NCBI RefSeq assembly: GCF_021018805.1 | Contig: NC_086259.1 | Span: 6,027,501 to 6,091,500 of the forward strand | DNA length: 64,000 bases | From: Prinia subflava | Taxonomy: Eukaryota; Chordata; Aves; Passeriformes; Cisticolidae | Direction of reading: 5' to 3' | In this document: piece by piece, positions 1-10,680 of the stretch | Layout of the letters: every line of letters begins with the position of its first letter | Numbering within the stretch: the stretch's first letter is position 1 | The notes under the pieces: generated by a model | Seen by the model: only the letters and a program-made list of their open reading frames with translations | What the model was told of the DNA's origin: nothing | Database searches by the model: none | Translations under genes and position numbers: made by a program

Positions 1-2280
1 ATTAAAGTGTTAGAAACATTCTTTTTTTTTTAATTTCTTTCCCTATAAAGTGTCCATTCCTGTTTTGTCCAGCCCCTATTAAGTTAACCTGAAAAAGGTT
101 GAGTCCCTTTGTTTCAATGATTTGTGATGTGATGTTGCTGCTCATATTTCACTTGGTGTTGCTTAAATTGCCAATCATGGATCTCGCATCCTATCTGCTG
201 TCAGCTCGGTTTGGATTATCACCTCGGATGCGGGGTTCCCTGTTTGCACTCCGTGGTGAGCACTTCCACGTCCCGTTTTATGTAATCTCATTTTTCTAAT
301 GAGAATGCAAATGAAAGAAAAGCTGTGTGAAATGGCTGTAGATGAGTTGCTTGTCAAAAATGTTTTACTTTAGGGGAAAAAAAAGCGCCAATAGCTCACT
401 CAACAGGGTAATGCAGTGCATGTTCTAGATGGACTCCTCTTTAGAGCTGTGGCACATGGCCAAATATGAAGGCAGCACATCTTCATTGTTGCTGGTTTTC
501 ATTTCTAGTGCTTAAACAACTCATGCAGGTTCTGACAGCTTTTTTTTTTTTTTTTTTAATATATTAACATAAACCACTTTATTGCAGTAGCACGTTTTCA
601 ACAGAAAATATAAATGTTGGCTTATGAAAAGATTTTCATTTTTTTTAAAGACCATACACATTTTTTTGTTCTTAGGAAAACATAGAAATAATGTTGCATT
701 TGGGGAACTTTAAAAGTTACTTTATTATAAAATATGAATCAAAATACCATAAAAACACAATAAAAGAGTCATTTTCTCTGAGAGACCATTTTGGAAGCCG
801 GCTGCGTGCCTGCAGTAGAATGTAGGGTTGGTATGTGCAGGGAGATATGACTGGAAGATGAAATTATCCCTACTGAAGACTACTAGAGATCTGCCTAAAA
901 CTAACCTATAATTAGATTTAAATAAGATATGTATTCACTTTGCTTACTTTGGCTTTTATTGATGTGTTTATAATGAGTTAAAAGTATAGGGCGATATCTC
1001 AAATCACCTGAGGCAGGGCTTTATGACTGCCTCAGGTCTCACTGTTAATAATCTTACTGCTATTTACCTCCATTGGTAATGAGCAGGCTCATGGGTCAGC
1101 AAATCTGACTGGACACTGATCTCTCAGGGTGGGTTTCACTCACTCTTCATCTGGAGCTGACTTTCCCATGTGGCCAAAGAGATTTCATAGTTTCTGTGTG
1201 TAGGACACTTGTCAGATATGTAACTATGTAATCAGGAAATTAGTTGTGTGTGAAAAAAACCCCACCAACTTTTATACTAATGCAAGTTATGACATGCACC
1301 CCTCAGAAAAGCTGTGTGAAAGAAAAGGCTCGTGGCACTGTGATGCCAATGGTTACAGGACAGATCTGCAGCACAGTCCGTCCTCTGCAGCTGGAACTAG
1401 ATTTTAAACCAGCAGCGATCCTACCTGGGCTCAGATGCTGCTTGTCAAAACACATCCAGATTCCCAGAGGACTTCAGCATTTTGGGTGCTGAGCTTGTGT
1501 AGCAATTCAGCTGTAAATGTCACAGTAGGAACAGATGGACATCAAACACTTTAGTAAATCTCACTTAGACTTTGGTGAACAGAAGAATTTGACATTTTTG
1601 CCCTAATTATAGGTACTGAGCACCGAAACATTTGACCAGAGGAGCATTTGAAAACCTTGTCTTAAAATATTTCCTGTTCAGGAGTGATTAGCCAATACAG
1701 ATTTCAATTTAAATTTTAATTAAAGCTTATTTGTTATGTGCAGTATTAGCTTGCAACACTCTTTTTTTTTTTTAAAGAAAAGATGTTATCTTTATAGAAT
1801 TGACTTATTTGGAAACTTAACATAAGCTTCCAAGCCCACAGAAAATATGGTGATGTGTTTCTGTTTAAAATATGTTTCAAAAAGTAATTCACTGTAAAAT
1901 GTTTTTGCAGTACTACTTTAGAAATAATTTTGGATGTCTTAGATAGGAACCTCTTAAACCCTGACTCTAAAATCGAGATATACAAAAAACTTACAGGAAT
2001 ACAGTTTCAGTACTCAGTTTTTTAGCCATGCAATTTGCACATGACTTGATTATCACTTGGGGAACATCTGGGTTGACTAGTGATAGGAAAAAGCATATCA
2101 GTGCTCTTGTATGAAATAGCCCTAGCCCTGCATATAAATGGACATAGGGTGTCTATTGATCAACAGATGCTGTAGGTAGGGGAGGTACTTGAAATATTAC
2201 AATTTTATCTGTGAATGACTGTTGGAGTAGTTTCACTGATCATAATACCTCAAAAATTTAATTTTTAAGAAGTGCCTGTC
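1..2280. other. AT-rich non-coding stretch
   Basis: No coding gene is recognisable. Open frames are short (82 codons or fewer) and do not resemble known proteins. A run of 18 T lies at 540-557; read on the minus strand it is a poly(A) run with AATAAA about 25 bases upstream (complement of the TTTATT near 580), which could be the tail of an old retroposed transcript, though no parent gene is visible. A shorter T run lies near 1762-1773. Confidence 0.6.
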
Positions 2281-2460
2281 CAGTCAGTCTTGAATTTATT
2301 GAGCTAATGACTGGCTTTCTTTCAATGCAGCACTGTTCCCTGCACCCTGTGTCGATTGCATGGCTCTAATTAAATCCATGCAAGGGCTGTGCTTTATGCT
2401 GTTATTAAACAGCAGAGTGTTAAAATTGATTTAGCAGGCCTTAGAAGCAGTTACCCTGGA
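2281..2460. promoter_or_regulatory. possible conserved non-coding element
   Basis: The segment is complex and non-repetitive. It has several homeodomain-type TAATTA/ATTAAA cores (for example CTCTAATTAAAT near 2364), a CpG retained in GTCGATTG, and no open frame. This texture is typical of vertebrate enhancer-like CNEs. Conservation itself cannot be seen from one sequence, so this is a weak inference. Confidence 0.22.
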
Positions 2461-2520
2461 GAGGTGGTGTGGCCACGAGTCACCTGCTTCTGCAGAAACA
2501 CAACATAAAGCCAGTCTTCT

Positions 2521-2584
2521 CCCTAGCAGTTCCGGACAGATTAAAAAATAATCCCTAGTAGTTCTGGAGAGACTAAAAAATAAT
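2521..2584. repeat. tandem duplication, 32-bp unit, 2 copies
   Basis: Two adjacent 32-bp copies (2521-2552 and 2553-2584) both begin CCCTAG and end ACTAAAAAATAAT or ATTAAAAAATAAT, with only a few substitutions between them. It is a local duplication of no obvious function. Confidence 0.85.
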
Positions 2585-5100
2585 GGTTTAGGTATCTCAG
2601 GTGCAGGCTAAGACTTCCAAGAAATCACCTGATGATCAACAAAGAGAAAAAAATTAGGGGAAAAAACAAACATAAAAAACTGAAATGTGTGTGTTGCTTG
2701 GGTTTTTTTCCATTGTTTTGGTGATTAGAGGGAAATAGTGGGAGAAGTTGGGAGGGTCACTTGCAGTTAAGCCTGAACTCAAACCTTTCACCTTTCTGGC
2801 AGATGCTTTAAATACATCTCATGGTGCATTAACACACCCTGCTCACTGCCCAGAGTGATGATCAGCTGGTCTCTTGCTATGGGGGGATTAAACAGGAGGA
2901 ATAAAATAGAGGCACAGCAGTGAAAGAGAGAATCACAGCACCAAAAATAGATTTGAATCACTTTAAAGGCATAGGTGTGACTGCCTCATGAAAGCCTGGG
3001 CACCTCTTGGTTGGTACACGAGATATGGAACTCAGGAGAGATTTCCAGAGGTGATAACTGCTGTCCTTGCAAGAGACACAAAGGGGGAAGGTTCCCAGCA
3101 GGATACAGTCTCCAGTCTCATAGCTAAGCAGAAGGTAGAAATAAGTGCTGATAGAAATTTGCCTTTAGAGGAAAAGGGGAAATGCTGGAATGTCCTAGCT
3201 TGAGCCTTGGGAGGTTCTGCTCAGGGCTTCATCCAAAGCTCATTCTAGTGGTTAAAAACATTGTCCATTGACACTGAAGGTCTGTCAGGAAAACAGTCCC
3301 TCCCATTCTCTTTCCTAGTTCTGCCTTACCAGTCATCCAAAAGCCTCTCTTAGAAATGTTTTTTGGATAGGAAAATTTTGTTAATTTTCCTATCCAAAGG
3401 TGTGAGGTGTATCCTTGTGGCTGACTTGGAGATCTCTCTGCTTTGTGCTTTGCATTGATGAGCAGCAGATATGTGAGTCCACTGGACTAAAATTATGAGG
3501 ACAAAAATACAAAGAAATAAGTCTGTTTTACTATTAGTTCCATTGTCCACATGTGAGAGTCTAAGCTCCCAAGGGAAAATAAAAGTCTCCTTTTTACAGA
3601 AAGAGAAAAAGGAGATATTATCTTGAAGTTAAAATGGTTACAGCTGAGTGTTGGAGAAAAGCAACAAATATTTTAAGACTTGATAATATTTGAATCAGCA
3701 ACACTGTGAAAAGTGTCTGCAAGATGATTTGAGTTTCAAGGACGTAAACATACTTCATTGCTCTGATTTAGTCACCCTTGGTCATTCAGGATGTAAGTGG
3801 GAACTGATCTCATTTAGGAAATCATTGAGAGGAGATGAGTCTGAGGACTTGATTCTATCTTATCTTGACACACCACAGTTAATAAAGGAAGGCAATTATT
3901 ATGTTTTCTGGGATGTACCCTCATCTGAGGCATTGTTAATAAACATTAAAGAGCTAGTTCTTCGAAGCTGTTTAAGCACCTAGCTTCCATTGATTTCAAT
4001 AAAATGAAGCATCTAAGTGCCTTTAAAAATCTGACCTTAAGTGTCATCAGGAAAAAGTGGAGCAAAAGATAAGCAGGTTCTAAAAGAATAACAAGAGACT
4101 GCAGGCATATGATTCTGGCGTGCTCCTGGTTATTACATTTTTTATATATATGAAGTGTCTGCACATTTTAAACCAAACAAAGATACAAACAAACTATCCC
4201 TGCCTATACTGCACAAAGCATCAAATTGCACTCCCTTCTCCAGTCGTGTCTCAGACATTTTTACAAAACATGCTGTATGGATTGAGATAAAAAGTGAGAA
4301 AACAACAAACCCAACACTATCCCCTCTGCTCCCTTCAGCCTCTGTGACAGAGCCCCCCTCTCCCAGGGCCAGGCTCGCCCCTCCTCTGCCCTTCTCCAGA
4401 GTACTTGGTGAGCTGGAGGGGTTTGCTCACCCGGCTCTGTGTGACAAGTAAACAGTTGGTCACAGCCCTAATTACAGATTGTTTTGTTGGTTTTTTTTTC
4501 TCCTTAAACTTAAACATATTCTTTCAGTTATAGGAAAATACCTTGCTCTCAAGATTAGCCTCATGGAGAAGGTACAGTAGGTATGACATAGTTCCAATGT
4601 GATAAATAGATAGATAGACAGCAGTGGCAAGGAAATGTTAACATTTTTTTTTTCTTTTTGAGAAAAAATCCTAAACAAGAAAATATCACATTGGTTTGTC
4701 ACTATCTTTTCAGGTTTGTTGCATTTTAATACAAAATAGAAAGTGAGAGGGAAGGAGGTTGCCTTGCTGTTTGTTTCTTTCATGTTAAGCCAACTATGCT
4801 GCTAACCTACTTCTTGATAAATATTGCTCAACTACTTCTCTTTGGGATTAAGTAAATGAAAAAAAACCCTCCACAGATAACAATAATTCCCACAGAAGAG
4901 ATTTTCAAATTTAAAGGCTAAAGTGAAATTTAAAATGATTTTCCTGGATTTCCGACCTAGATTCCCTGTCTTATTCTCGGCGCATTTGTCCTTTTAAAGG
5001 AACCAATATGTTTGTATAACTGATGTGAAACAAGCTTGACTCCAAAAAGATTTAACTTAATATCTGGCTAAGCATTCAGAGGGTAGTCCATCTGTAGAAT
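2585..5100. other. AT-rich non-coding stretch
   Basis: No gene is recognised. The stretch includes the hairpin at 3362-3398. A minus-strand frame at 3350-3550 begins at an ATG in good context (A at -3, G at +4) and has a hydrophobic, signal-peptide-like start, but it has no recognisable domain and no convincing splice partner. Simple ATAG/ATAGAC repeats occur near 4605-4620. Confidence 0.5.
3362..3398. repeat. perfect inverted repeat, 16-bp arms, 5-nt loop
   Basis: The left arm TTTGGATAGGAAAATT (3362-3377) and right arm AATTTTCCTATCCAAA (3383-3398) are exact reverse complements around a TTGTT loop (3378-3382). On either strand it would fold into a hairpin of 16 uninterrupted pairs. Pairing stops at both ends, so it is shorter than a typical microRNA precursor, and no family match is recognised. 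Confidence 0.95.
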
Positions 5101-5109
5101 GTACATTAA

Positions 5110-5170
5110 GGACCCTGGCTGGAGCGCAGCGAGTCACGTATGATATCAGGCACACAAATGTGACGTGATG
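5110..5170. promoter_or_regulatory. CpG cluster with inverted ACGTGA motifs (CRE/E-box-like)
   Basis: Four CpGs occur within about 45 bases of an otherwise CpG-poor region (GCGCAGCGAG, TCACGTA, TGACGTG). TCACGT (5134-5139) and ACGTGA (5163-5168) form an inverted pair of CACGT/TGACGTGA cores, the kind bound by bZIP (CREB/ATF) or bHLH factors. Retained CpGs suggest constraint or hypomethylation. Regulatory function is inferred only. Confidence 0.3.
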
Positions 5171-5289
5171 CCCATATACTCTTGAGCATAATTCAAAGTG
5201 CCATGAAGCTCTATGGGTAGAGAAGCTATAAACACAGTTGTCACAAATGAGAAAGTCTACAGGGTTATATTCAGGCTGAAGAATGAAGA

Positions 5290-5450
5290 AGCATTAGAAC
5301 CAGCCATCACATCCTAATGAAATTGTTAATTAGGATGTTATGGAATTCATAGCTGAAGATAATATCTGTCCAGCAACCTTGCAGCATGCTTTAATTAACC
5401 ATTTCTTCTCCAAAATTGAAGGCAGACTCAAAAGCAATGCAGAAAGCCCT
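5290..5450. promoter_or_regulatory. possible conserved non-coding element with inverted repeat
   Basis: This complex AT-rich segment contains a 10-bp inverted repeat, ACATCCTAAT (5309-5318) and ATTAGGATGT (5329-5338), around a 10-nt spacer carrying TTAAT, followed by further homeodomain-like cores (GCTTTAATTAACC near 5388). The density of TAAT cores suggests an enhancer-like CNE, but no comparison was possible. Confidence 0.25.
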
Positions 5451-5599
5451 TCATAAATATACAAATACAATCAAAATTATGTTATTTTTTCCAGTGGATG
5501 TTTTTAATCTTTTTTTTCCTTTCTAAACAGACCAGCACAGAACATGTGATTATAAGAATAAGTACACACTTAATCTACATAATCATCAGTCTTTCTTTA

Positions 5600-5810
5600 T
5601 GTAAAAATGATTAGTAAATAGGGTTTTTTAAGCAACTATTTAGATTAGGCATTGGCATCATAGATTAACTTATTTCTAAAACACTTGATTTTATCACTCT
5701 GCCTAATGATTTGTCTCATGATTTATTGGCTAATATGATGAATCATGTTAGATTTATTGTTTATCCTATAAATAGTGCGACAAATCATTAAACAGTGATA
5801 AAACCCAGCA
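5600..5810. promoter_or_regulatory. possible conserved non-coding element
   Basis: The segment is complex and rich in TAATGATTT, CATGATTTATTGG and CAAATCATTA motifs resembling PBX/HOX and other homeodomain sites. It also has one isolated CpG (AGTGCGACAAATCA). No open frame or repeat structure explains it. It is assigned on texture only. Confidence 0.22.
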
Positions 5811-6540
5811 GACTCAAGAAAGTCTACCTATGTTGTCTTCATGTACAATGTGCTTGTGGTGTATAATAATTTGATAGTTCTGTTTTTGTTTTATGATATC
5901 AGGTAAATAGGCATCTCTGTTTAAGTTAAATGGTTTTACAAAATAATAGTGAAGTCATAATCTTATACTCCTGCTACATTTATTTTATACAGAAAAATAA
6001 AGCCTAATGTCTGATATATAGTAAATCTGTGAATTTATTCAAAAGAATAAATGTAATATTCTTTCTTAGAAACACCTTAAATGTAATGGCACTTTTTCAT
6101 ATTTTAGCATGTCAGTGTTTTTCCTGCTATGATTTCATGTTGCAGTTGACAAAAATGTTGCTTCTGTCCTGGTGATTTTAGAGATCTGAGTCCATCTCAT
6201 TTCACTGATCTGAAAGGCTGGTGTGGGATATTTGTGAACTGAATATACGAAATTTGGCATTCAGATAATGGGAGTGGTCATTTTTTTTCTTAAGACATAA
6301 TGGCTTCTCTTGTTGCAGATGGAGCTAAGTCTGCCTGTATACATTAGGGATGAAAGGACAGAAAATAGAAGTAATATTCTTGGAAACTCCCTGAGGTCAT
6401 CAGTGGGTTAGAACAGACGCAGTCATGATGATATTATATTCTGCAGGAGTAGATTTGCAGTGTTTTAAATTGAATTATTTGGACTGTAGTGGTCAACCTT
6501 TATTGCTAACTAGGCTATTTATGTTCTTTTGATCTCAAGG
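5811..6540. other. AT-rich non-coding stretch
   Basis: No gene, RNA or repeat is recognised. Frames are short and full of stops. Confidence 0.6.
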
Positions 6541-7220
6541 TATTGCCACACCCTGTCTCCCCTCACCTGTTGCAGAGGAGCTTGTGCCTTCATCAGATCT
6601 GTCATTTCATACACAGCCCCCCCAAAATACCTGTAAAGTGTGGTGTGCCAAGGACAGCTCACCTGCCCTTTCAAAATCCGGGATATACTGCAAACACCAG
6701 TCTTTTGTTCATCCTTGGATGCAGAGCCCTGAGCTGGTGGAGCTGTGCTGCCCCCACCCAAGAGCAGCAGATCTGCACGGCATATGTGGCACGTGTGACA
6801 TTTGTGCACAGCCCATCAGTTCTGAAGGACCCCAGAGCTCGGGACGTGGGAAGGGCAGAGGACAGCAGCACCTGAGAGCCAGGGCTGCTGCTGGCTGTCC
6901 CTGACATTCCCACTGCCCTGGATGAAAAGGGTCAATGGGAACGGGATAGGGGCCAAATGCCACACCCTGCCTGGGCAGCTGCATGGTGCCTGAGGCTGTA
7001 ATCGGGCACCTGCCTTACACAGATCCCTTTGTTTTGTGTGTCACAGTAACTTGATTTGTGTGAGAGGGAACAAAATGGGATGAGCAAGAAGATTAAACAA
7101 AGGATCAAAGAATAAACCTGTGGCAAGTTTTTGACAAGCACAGCTCTTCCTAGACCACTGTTAGGTCAGCTGTGTTGGTTACTTGATTTGCTTATTTAGC
7201 ACAATGGTAAAGGATGGGGA
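6541..7220. other. GC-richer non-coding patch
   Basis: Base composition rises and several overlapping frames of 69-110 codons are open on both strands at 6519-7141. Because many frames are open at once, this reflects few stop codons in GC-richer sequence rather than coding. No domain is recognised and no CpG island is present. Confidence 0.5.
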
Positions 7221-7453
7221 ATTTGGATATTGATTATTTGTACCTGGCCATGGGTGCTGTGCAGCCTGGGCATTCAGACTCTGGTTATAGATTATTTGCA
7301 TTTTACCATGGGTGCTGTGCAGCCTGGGCACTTGGACTCTGGTTATTGATTATTTGCACTTTGCCATGGGTTCTGTGCAGCCTGGGCACTTGGACTTTGG
7401 TTATTGATTATTTGCATTTTACCATGGGTGCTGTGCAGCCCGGGCACTCGGAC
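7221..7453. repeat. 58-bp minisatellite, about 4 copies
   Basis: Copies begin with GATTATTTG at 7232, 7290, 7348 and 7406, exactly 58 bases apart, each with the core CCATGGG(T/G)(T/G)CTGTGCAGCC. A partial copy precedes the first, and the last decays after 7453. Copies 2 and 4 share an identical 35-base start, whereas copies 1 and 3 differ there, hinting at pairwise (116-bp) amplification. The unit has no stop in any forward frame and 58 is not a multiple of 3, so a 95-codon frame (7214-7501) runs through it with a 58-residue period. That frame is best explained as a by-product of the repeat. Confidence 0.93.
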
Positions 7454-10160
7454 CCATCTTCTGTGCCAGGTGCTTGTTCAGCTGCTTGTTCCAGCCTGTA
7501 GAAGAGCCTGAACACAAATTGGCAGAATCTATGCAGCAAGGCTCTGAAAATCATCTCCAGTGATCCAGAAAGCCTCATAGCAAGCAGAAGAAGTCCTGCT
7601 CCTTGTCACTGTGATTATGGAGATGCAGAAAGCAGGTATCCATGTGTGGCATGGCCTAACGAAGAAAGTGTGCCTTGTTTGTTAACTAACTGAGCATGTA
7701 CCTTCACTGCCCTGATAATAATTCCTCCTCTCAGGTTTTCACAGCTAAACTGCCACAGTGCTTAAGATGCACCATGAAGAGTAACGGGCTTTTTCTGTGT
7801 CTTGGACTCCTATTTTATGGGTAGAACACTGAACACAGCTCAGCAGCTTCCCAGTCCTGGGCAACTGTACAGTTTTAAAATTTGTGGAAAATATCACATA
7901 AGCCATTTCTGTAGAACTCTAACCTAGATGTACTTGGTCTCTTTGTGTCTTATCAGTACTGCACTTTTATAAAAAGAAGAGGGAATAACAAATATGAGCA
8001 TTTGAAACCGGTAAGAAATAAAACTTCCATGGCTATTCTTAAGGGAAGACGGACAATGTTCTTGAGTCAAAGTCTGGAAAAAATGAAGTTAATTGAAGGG
8101 TAGGCAGTAAACGAGATGGCTATTTAGGACTGATATTTTGGTGTGTCCAACAATTAAATCCACAAAGATGGTCTTGATGGCAGAAGCCAGCAAAGAAAAT
8201 GTACTTCTCTTTGCATTTGTTCCTCCATGTGTGTATAAGCATCACAGATTTTTCTTTTGTTACAATACTCCTCCTTGAAAGGGTGCACCCCATGGTCCAG
8301 CAGCAGAGTAAAGCTGTGGATCTTTAGAGTCTCTGATGTAATCCCAGGCAGTGCTACCACAGATTTTACTACTGACAGGCCTTTTAGTCCTCTAAATGTC
8401 TCTAGAGATATATTTTTGTTTATCTTAGAGGAATCTCTTGGGAAAGTTTCCTGGAATTTCTCTAGATCTGGAGGTAGAGGAAGAAAATGGAATGGAAATG
8501 CTGGATTAAAGGAAAAAGGTCCTTAAAGGAATAAAAGTTATCATTTAACACAGGAGGAGGAAGTGGTTTATTATACTGGACCAAACAGCTAGAAAGACCT
8601 TACTTTATAAATGCTGACACAGGCTTATCTCAAAGCAGGGTAAAGGTTATTGCATTAAAGGTTTCAAATCTGGGAAATTCATGTTCCTAGAGTGGGTGCA
8701 TAAATCTGAGACTTTTTAATCTCACTATGTAAATAAATCTCATCAGAAAAATAAAATTGTATCGCTTTGATTCATTTTCCGTAAACCCCTTTAATTTGAT
8801 TTTGATTGATAGCTAAACCCCTTGCATTAGAACTTTTTGAAAAAGTTTCAAGATAAGCAATTACTCACTCCCTCTGGGTAACACAGAGTTTTCAAACTTG
8901 TGAGGATGTGTTACTCCTGTATAAAATATAATTGGCAAATATTTTTTATATTGTAATTGCATTTGGGTTTTATCTTTCACAGCATTTTTTCATCTTTCAT
9001 GCCAGACTTTCAAACTCTGCAATGTGACTGACTGATGCGTAAGTGCAGTTAATTTTAATTCTGATTTTTAGGACTGGATTTGTCAATCAATATTGTTCAC
9101 TGGAGTAATTCAGTAAGTGTCTCTAATTTCTTAGCCTTTTTTTTTTTTCCTCTCTTCCTTTCTCTTTTACTTAATAATTTAGAAGTGAAACTTCTCTAAG
9201 AGCTACCTGTCAATTTGGTGTTCAGAAGCTGAAGGATGAGTGGCTGTTGTTTGCATCCCACACGAACACAACTCTGGTTTGGCAACAGTGCTTGTCAGTA
9301 GATTGCCTTTAAGTCTGTGCTCTTACCCCCCTTCAATAGGCAGCCAAGATTCCAGAAAAACAGAACAAGCTGCATCTTCAAGAAATAAAAGCACACAGGG
9401 AGCATGGGTAACCAGCAGTACATACTCCAAACCAGACAGATCAAATTAATTCCATGAAGAGGACTGGATTATATAAACACATTACATATGCCAGATATTG
9501 ATGTAGGACATTATTCTCCCTTATTCACAGGAGATTCTGCTAGTGTCAATAAGAGGTTTACAGAAAGATGTAAAGTGTCATCATGAAGTAGTAACTAATG
9601 TTTTAGTTAGCACCATTACTATTTCATATGCAGCATTACCTGATGGGAAAAACCCATTAACTTTAAAACCACAGTTGTGTGCTCTGTATTTCTTCTTGTT
9701 TGTAGTCCTTTCAACTTCCCTATCAGCTTTTAACATCAATCAACAAATTCATCCTTTTCCACGCGAATAATGATCCCCTGCTGACTGGCATATAAGGAGT
9801 GTAGCAGAGCTGATCTTGCAACATCCCTGTTATGTAGGACACAGACCTTGGATATTCAGGAGTAATATCCAGCACAGGTAGACTAAAATTATTCCATAAT
9901 TCACCTGCATTTTTCTGTGTTTTTACTTGTGTGTAATCCTATCACTTATGTCCTGGTACAGGAACTCAGGGTTCCCAGTGTCCACCTGCTGTGTTCCGAG
10001 GCCCTTCCAAACCCCTGCCTCCCCCAGCTGTGTGTGCAGCAGCTCTGCATGTCAGGCCTGTAGTCCAGAAAGATGATCCCTTTTTTTCTGTGCAGCCAAA
10101 ATTATGGACTTGCCATGTCAGTGAAGATAATAAGAACTGACTGGCCTAAATTGGACTTGT
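7454..10160. other. AT-rich non-coding stretch
   Basis: No gene is recognised. A 75-codon frame at 9543-9770 matches nothing known. It lies in complex, evenly composed sequence, including a CpG-bearing CACGCGAATAATGATC segment near 9759, that could be a conserved non-coding element. Confidence 0.55.
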
Positions 10161-10164
10161 ATTC

Positions 10165-10680
10165 TTAGTGCGCTTTTGGCAACGTCATCGCCGTCCCTCA
10201 GAAGCAGCCCGCATTCCATTCCCCCTTACTGAGCACCAGAGGAGGGAGAGCTGTGTCCCAGGCATGGCAGCTTCCCAGCCATGCCCAGTGCAGGGTGCTG
10301 AGCACTGCTGGTAGCCCCAGCTGCCTGCAGAGCCCCTCTCCCCTCTGTGCCCCTGCCCTGATCCCACAGGCAGTGGCTGGATGCTCCCGTTTCTCTGGGC
10401 ACAGGGAAGGTTTTGCTTGCATGAGAACCCCGCTCTTTGTGTGGCTGGGCTGAAAGCAATCCCTGGGAGTAAAACAAGAATATTTTCCATGCACCACTGC
10501 AACATGGCAGTGCTGAGGCTCCTGCAGAACATTTTCCCAGGGGGCTTGCTGCAAGTCCTTGGTTGCACCCAGTGGCTGATTGTTGGCCACTACAGCTGTT
10601 ATTGCTGCTTCCTCCAAAACCCTTCCGAGCGGCTCCTCTCTGCCTCAGGTTCTAGTAGGGTTTGTTTTTGTCTCTGAAGA
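10165..10680. other. GC-richer patch with CpG cluster at its left edge
   Basis: The first 50 bases (10170-10212) hold five CpGs, including CAACGTCATCGCCGTCC with a CRE-like CGTCA. Beyond this the patch is GC-rich but CpG-poor, with overlapping frames of 66-139 codons open on both strands. None has a recognisable domain, so I do not call a gene. It could be a regulatory element beside an old repeat remnant. Confidence 0.4.

Noticed and set aside
540..557. T18 run as the tail of a minus-strand retroposed gene
   Set aside because: An AATAAA lies upstream on the minus strand, but no parent coding sequence could be recognised.
3350..3550. Minus-strand frame with signal-peptide-like start
   Set aside because: The ATG context is good, but it has no domain, no splice partner, and its end runs into the hairpin sequence.
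7214..7501. 95-codon frame with apparent peptide repeats
   Set aside because: It is explained entirely by the stop-free 58-bp minisatellite.
10185..10617. Overlapping 127- and 139-codon minus-strand frames
   Set aside because: They lie in a GC-richer patch where several frames on both strands are open. There is no domain, no convincing start context and no splice structure.
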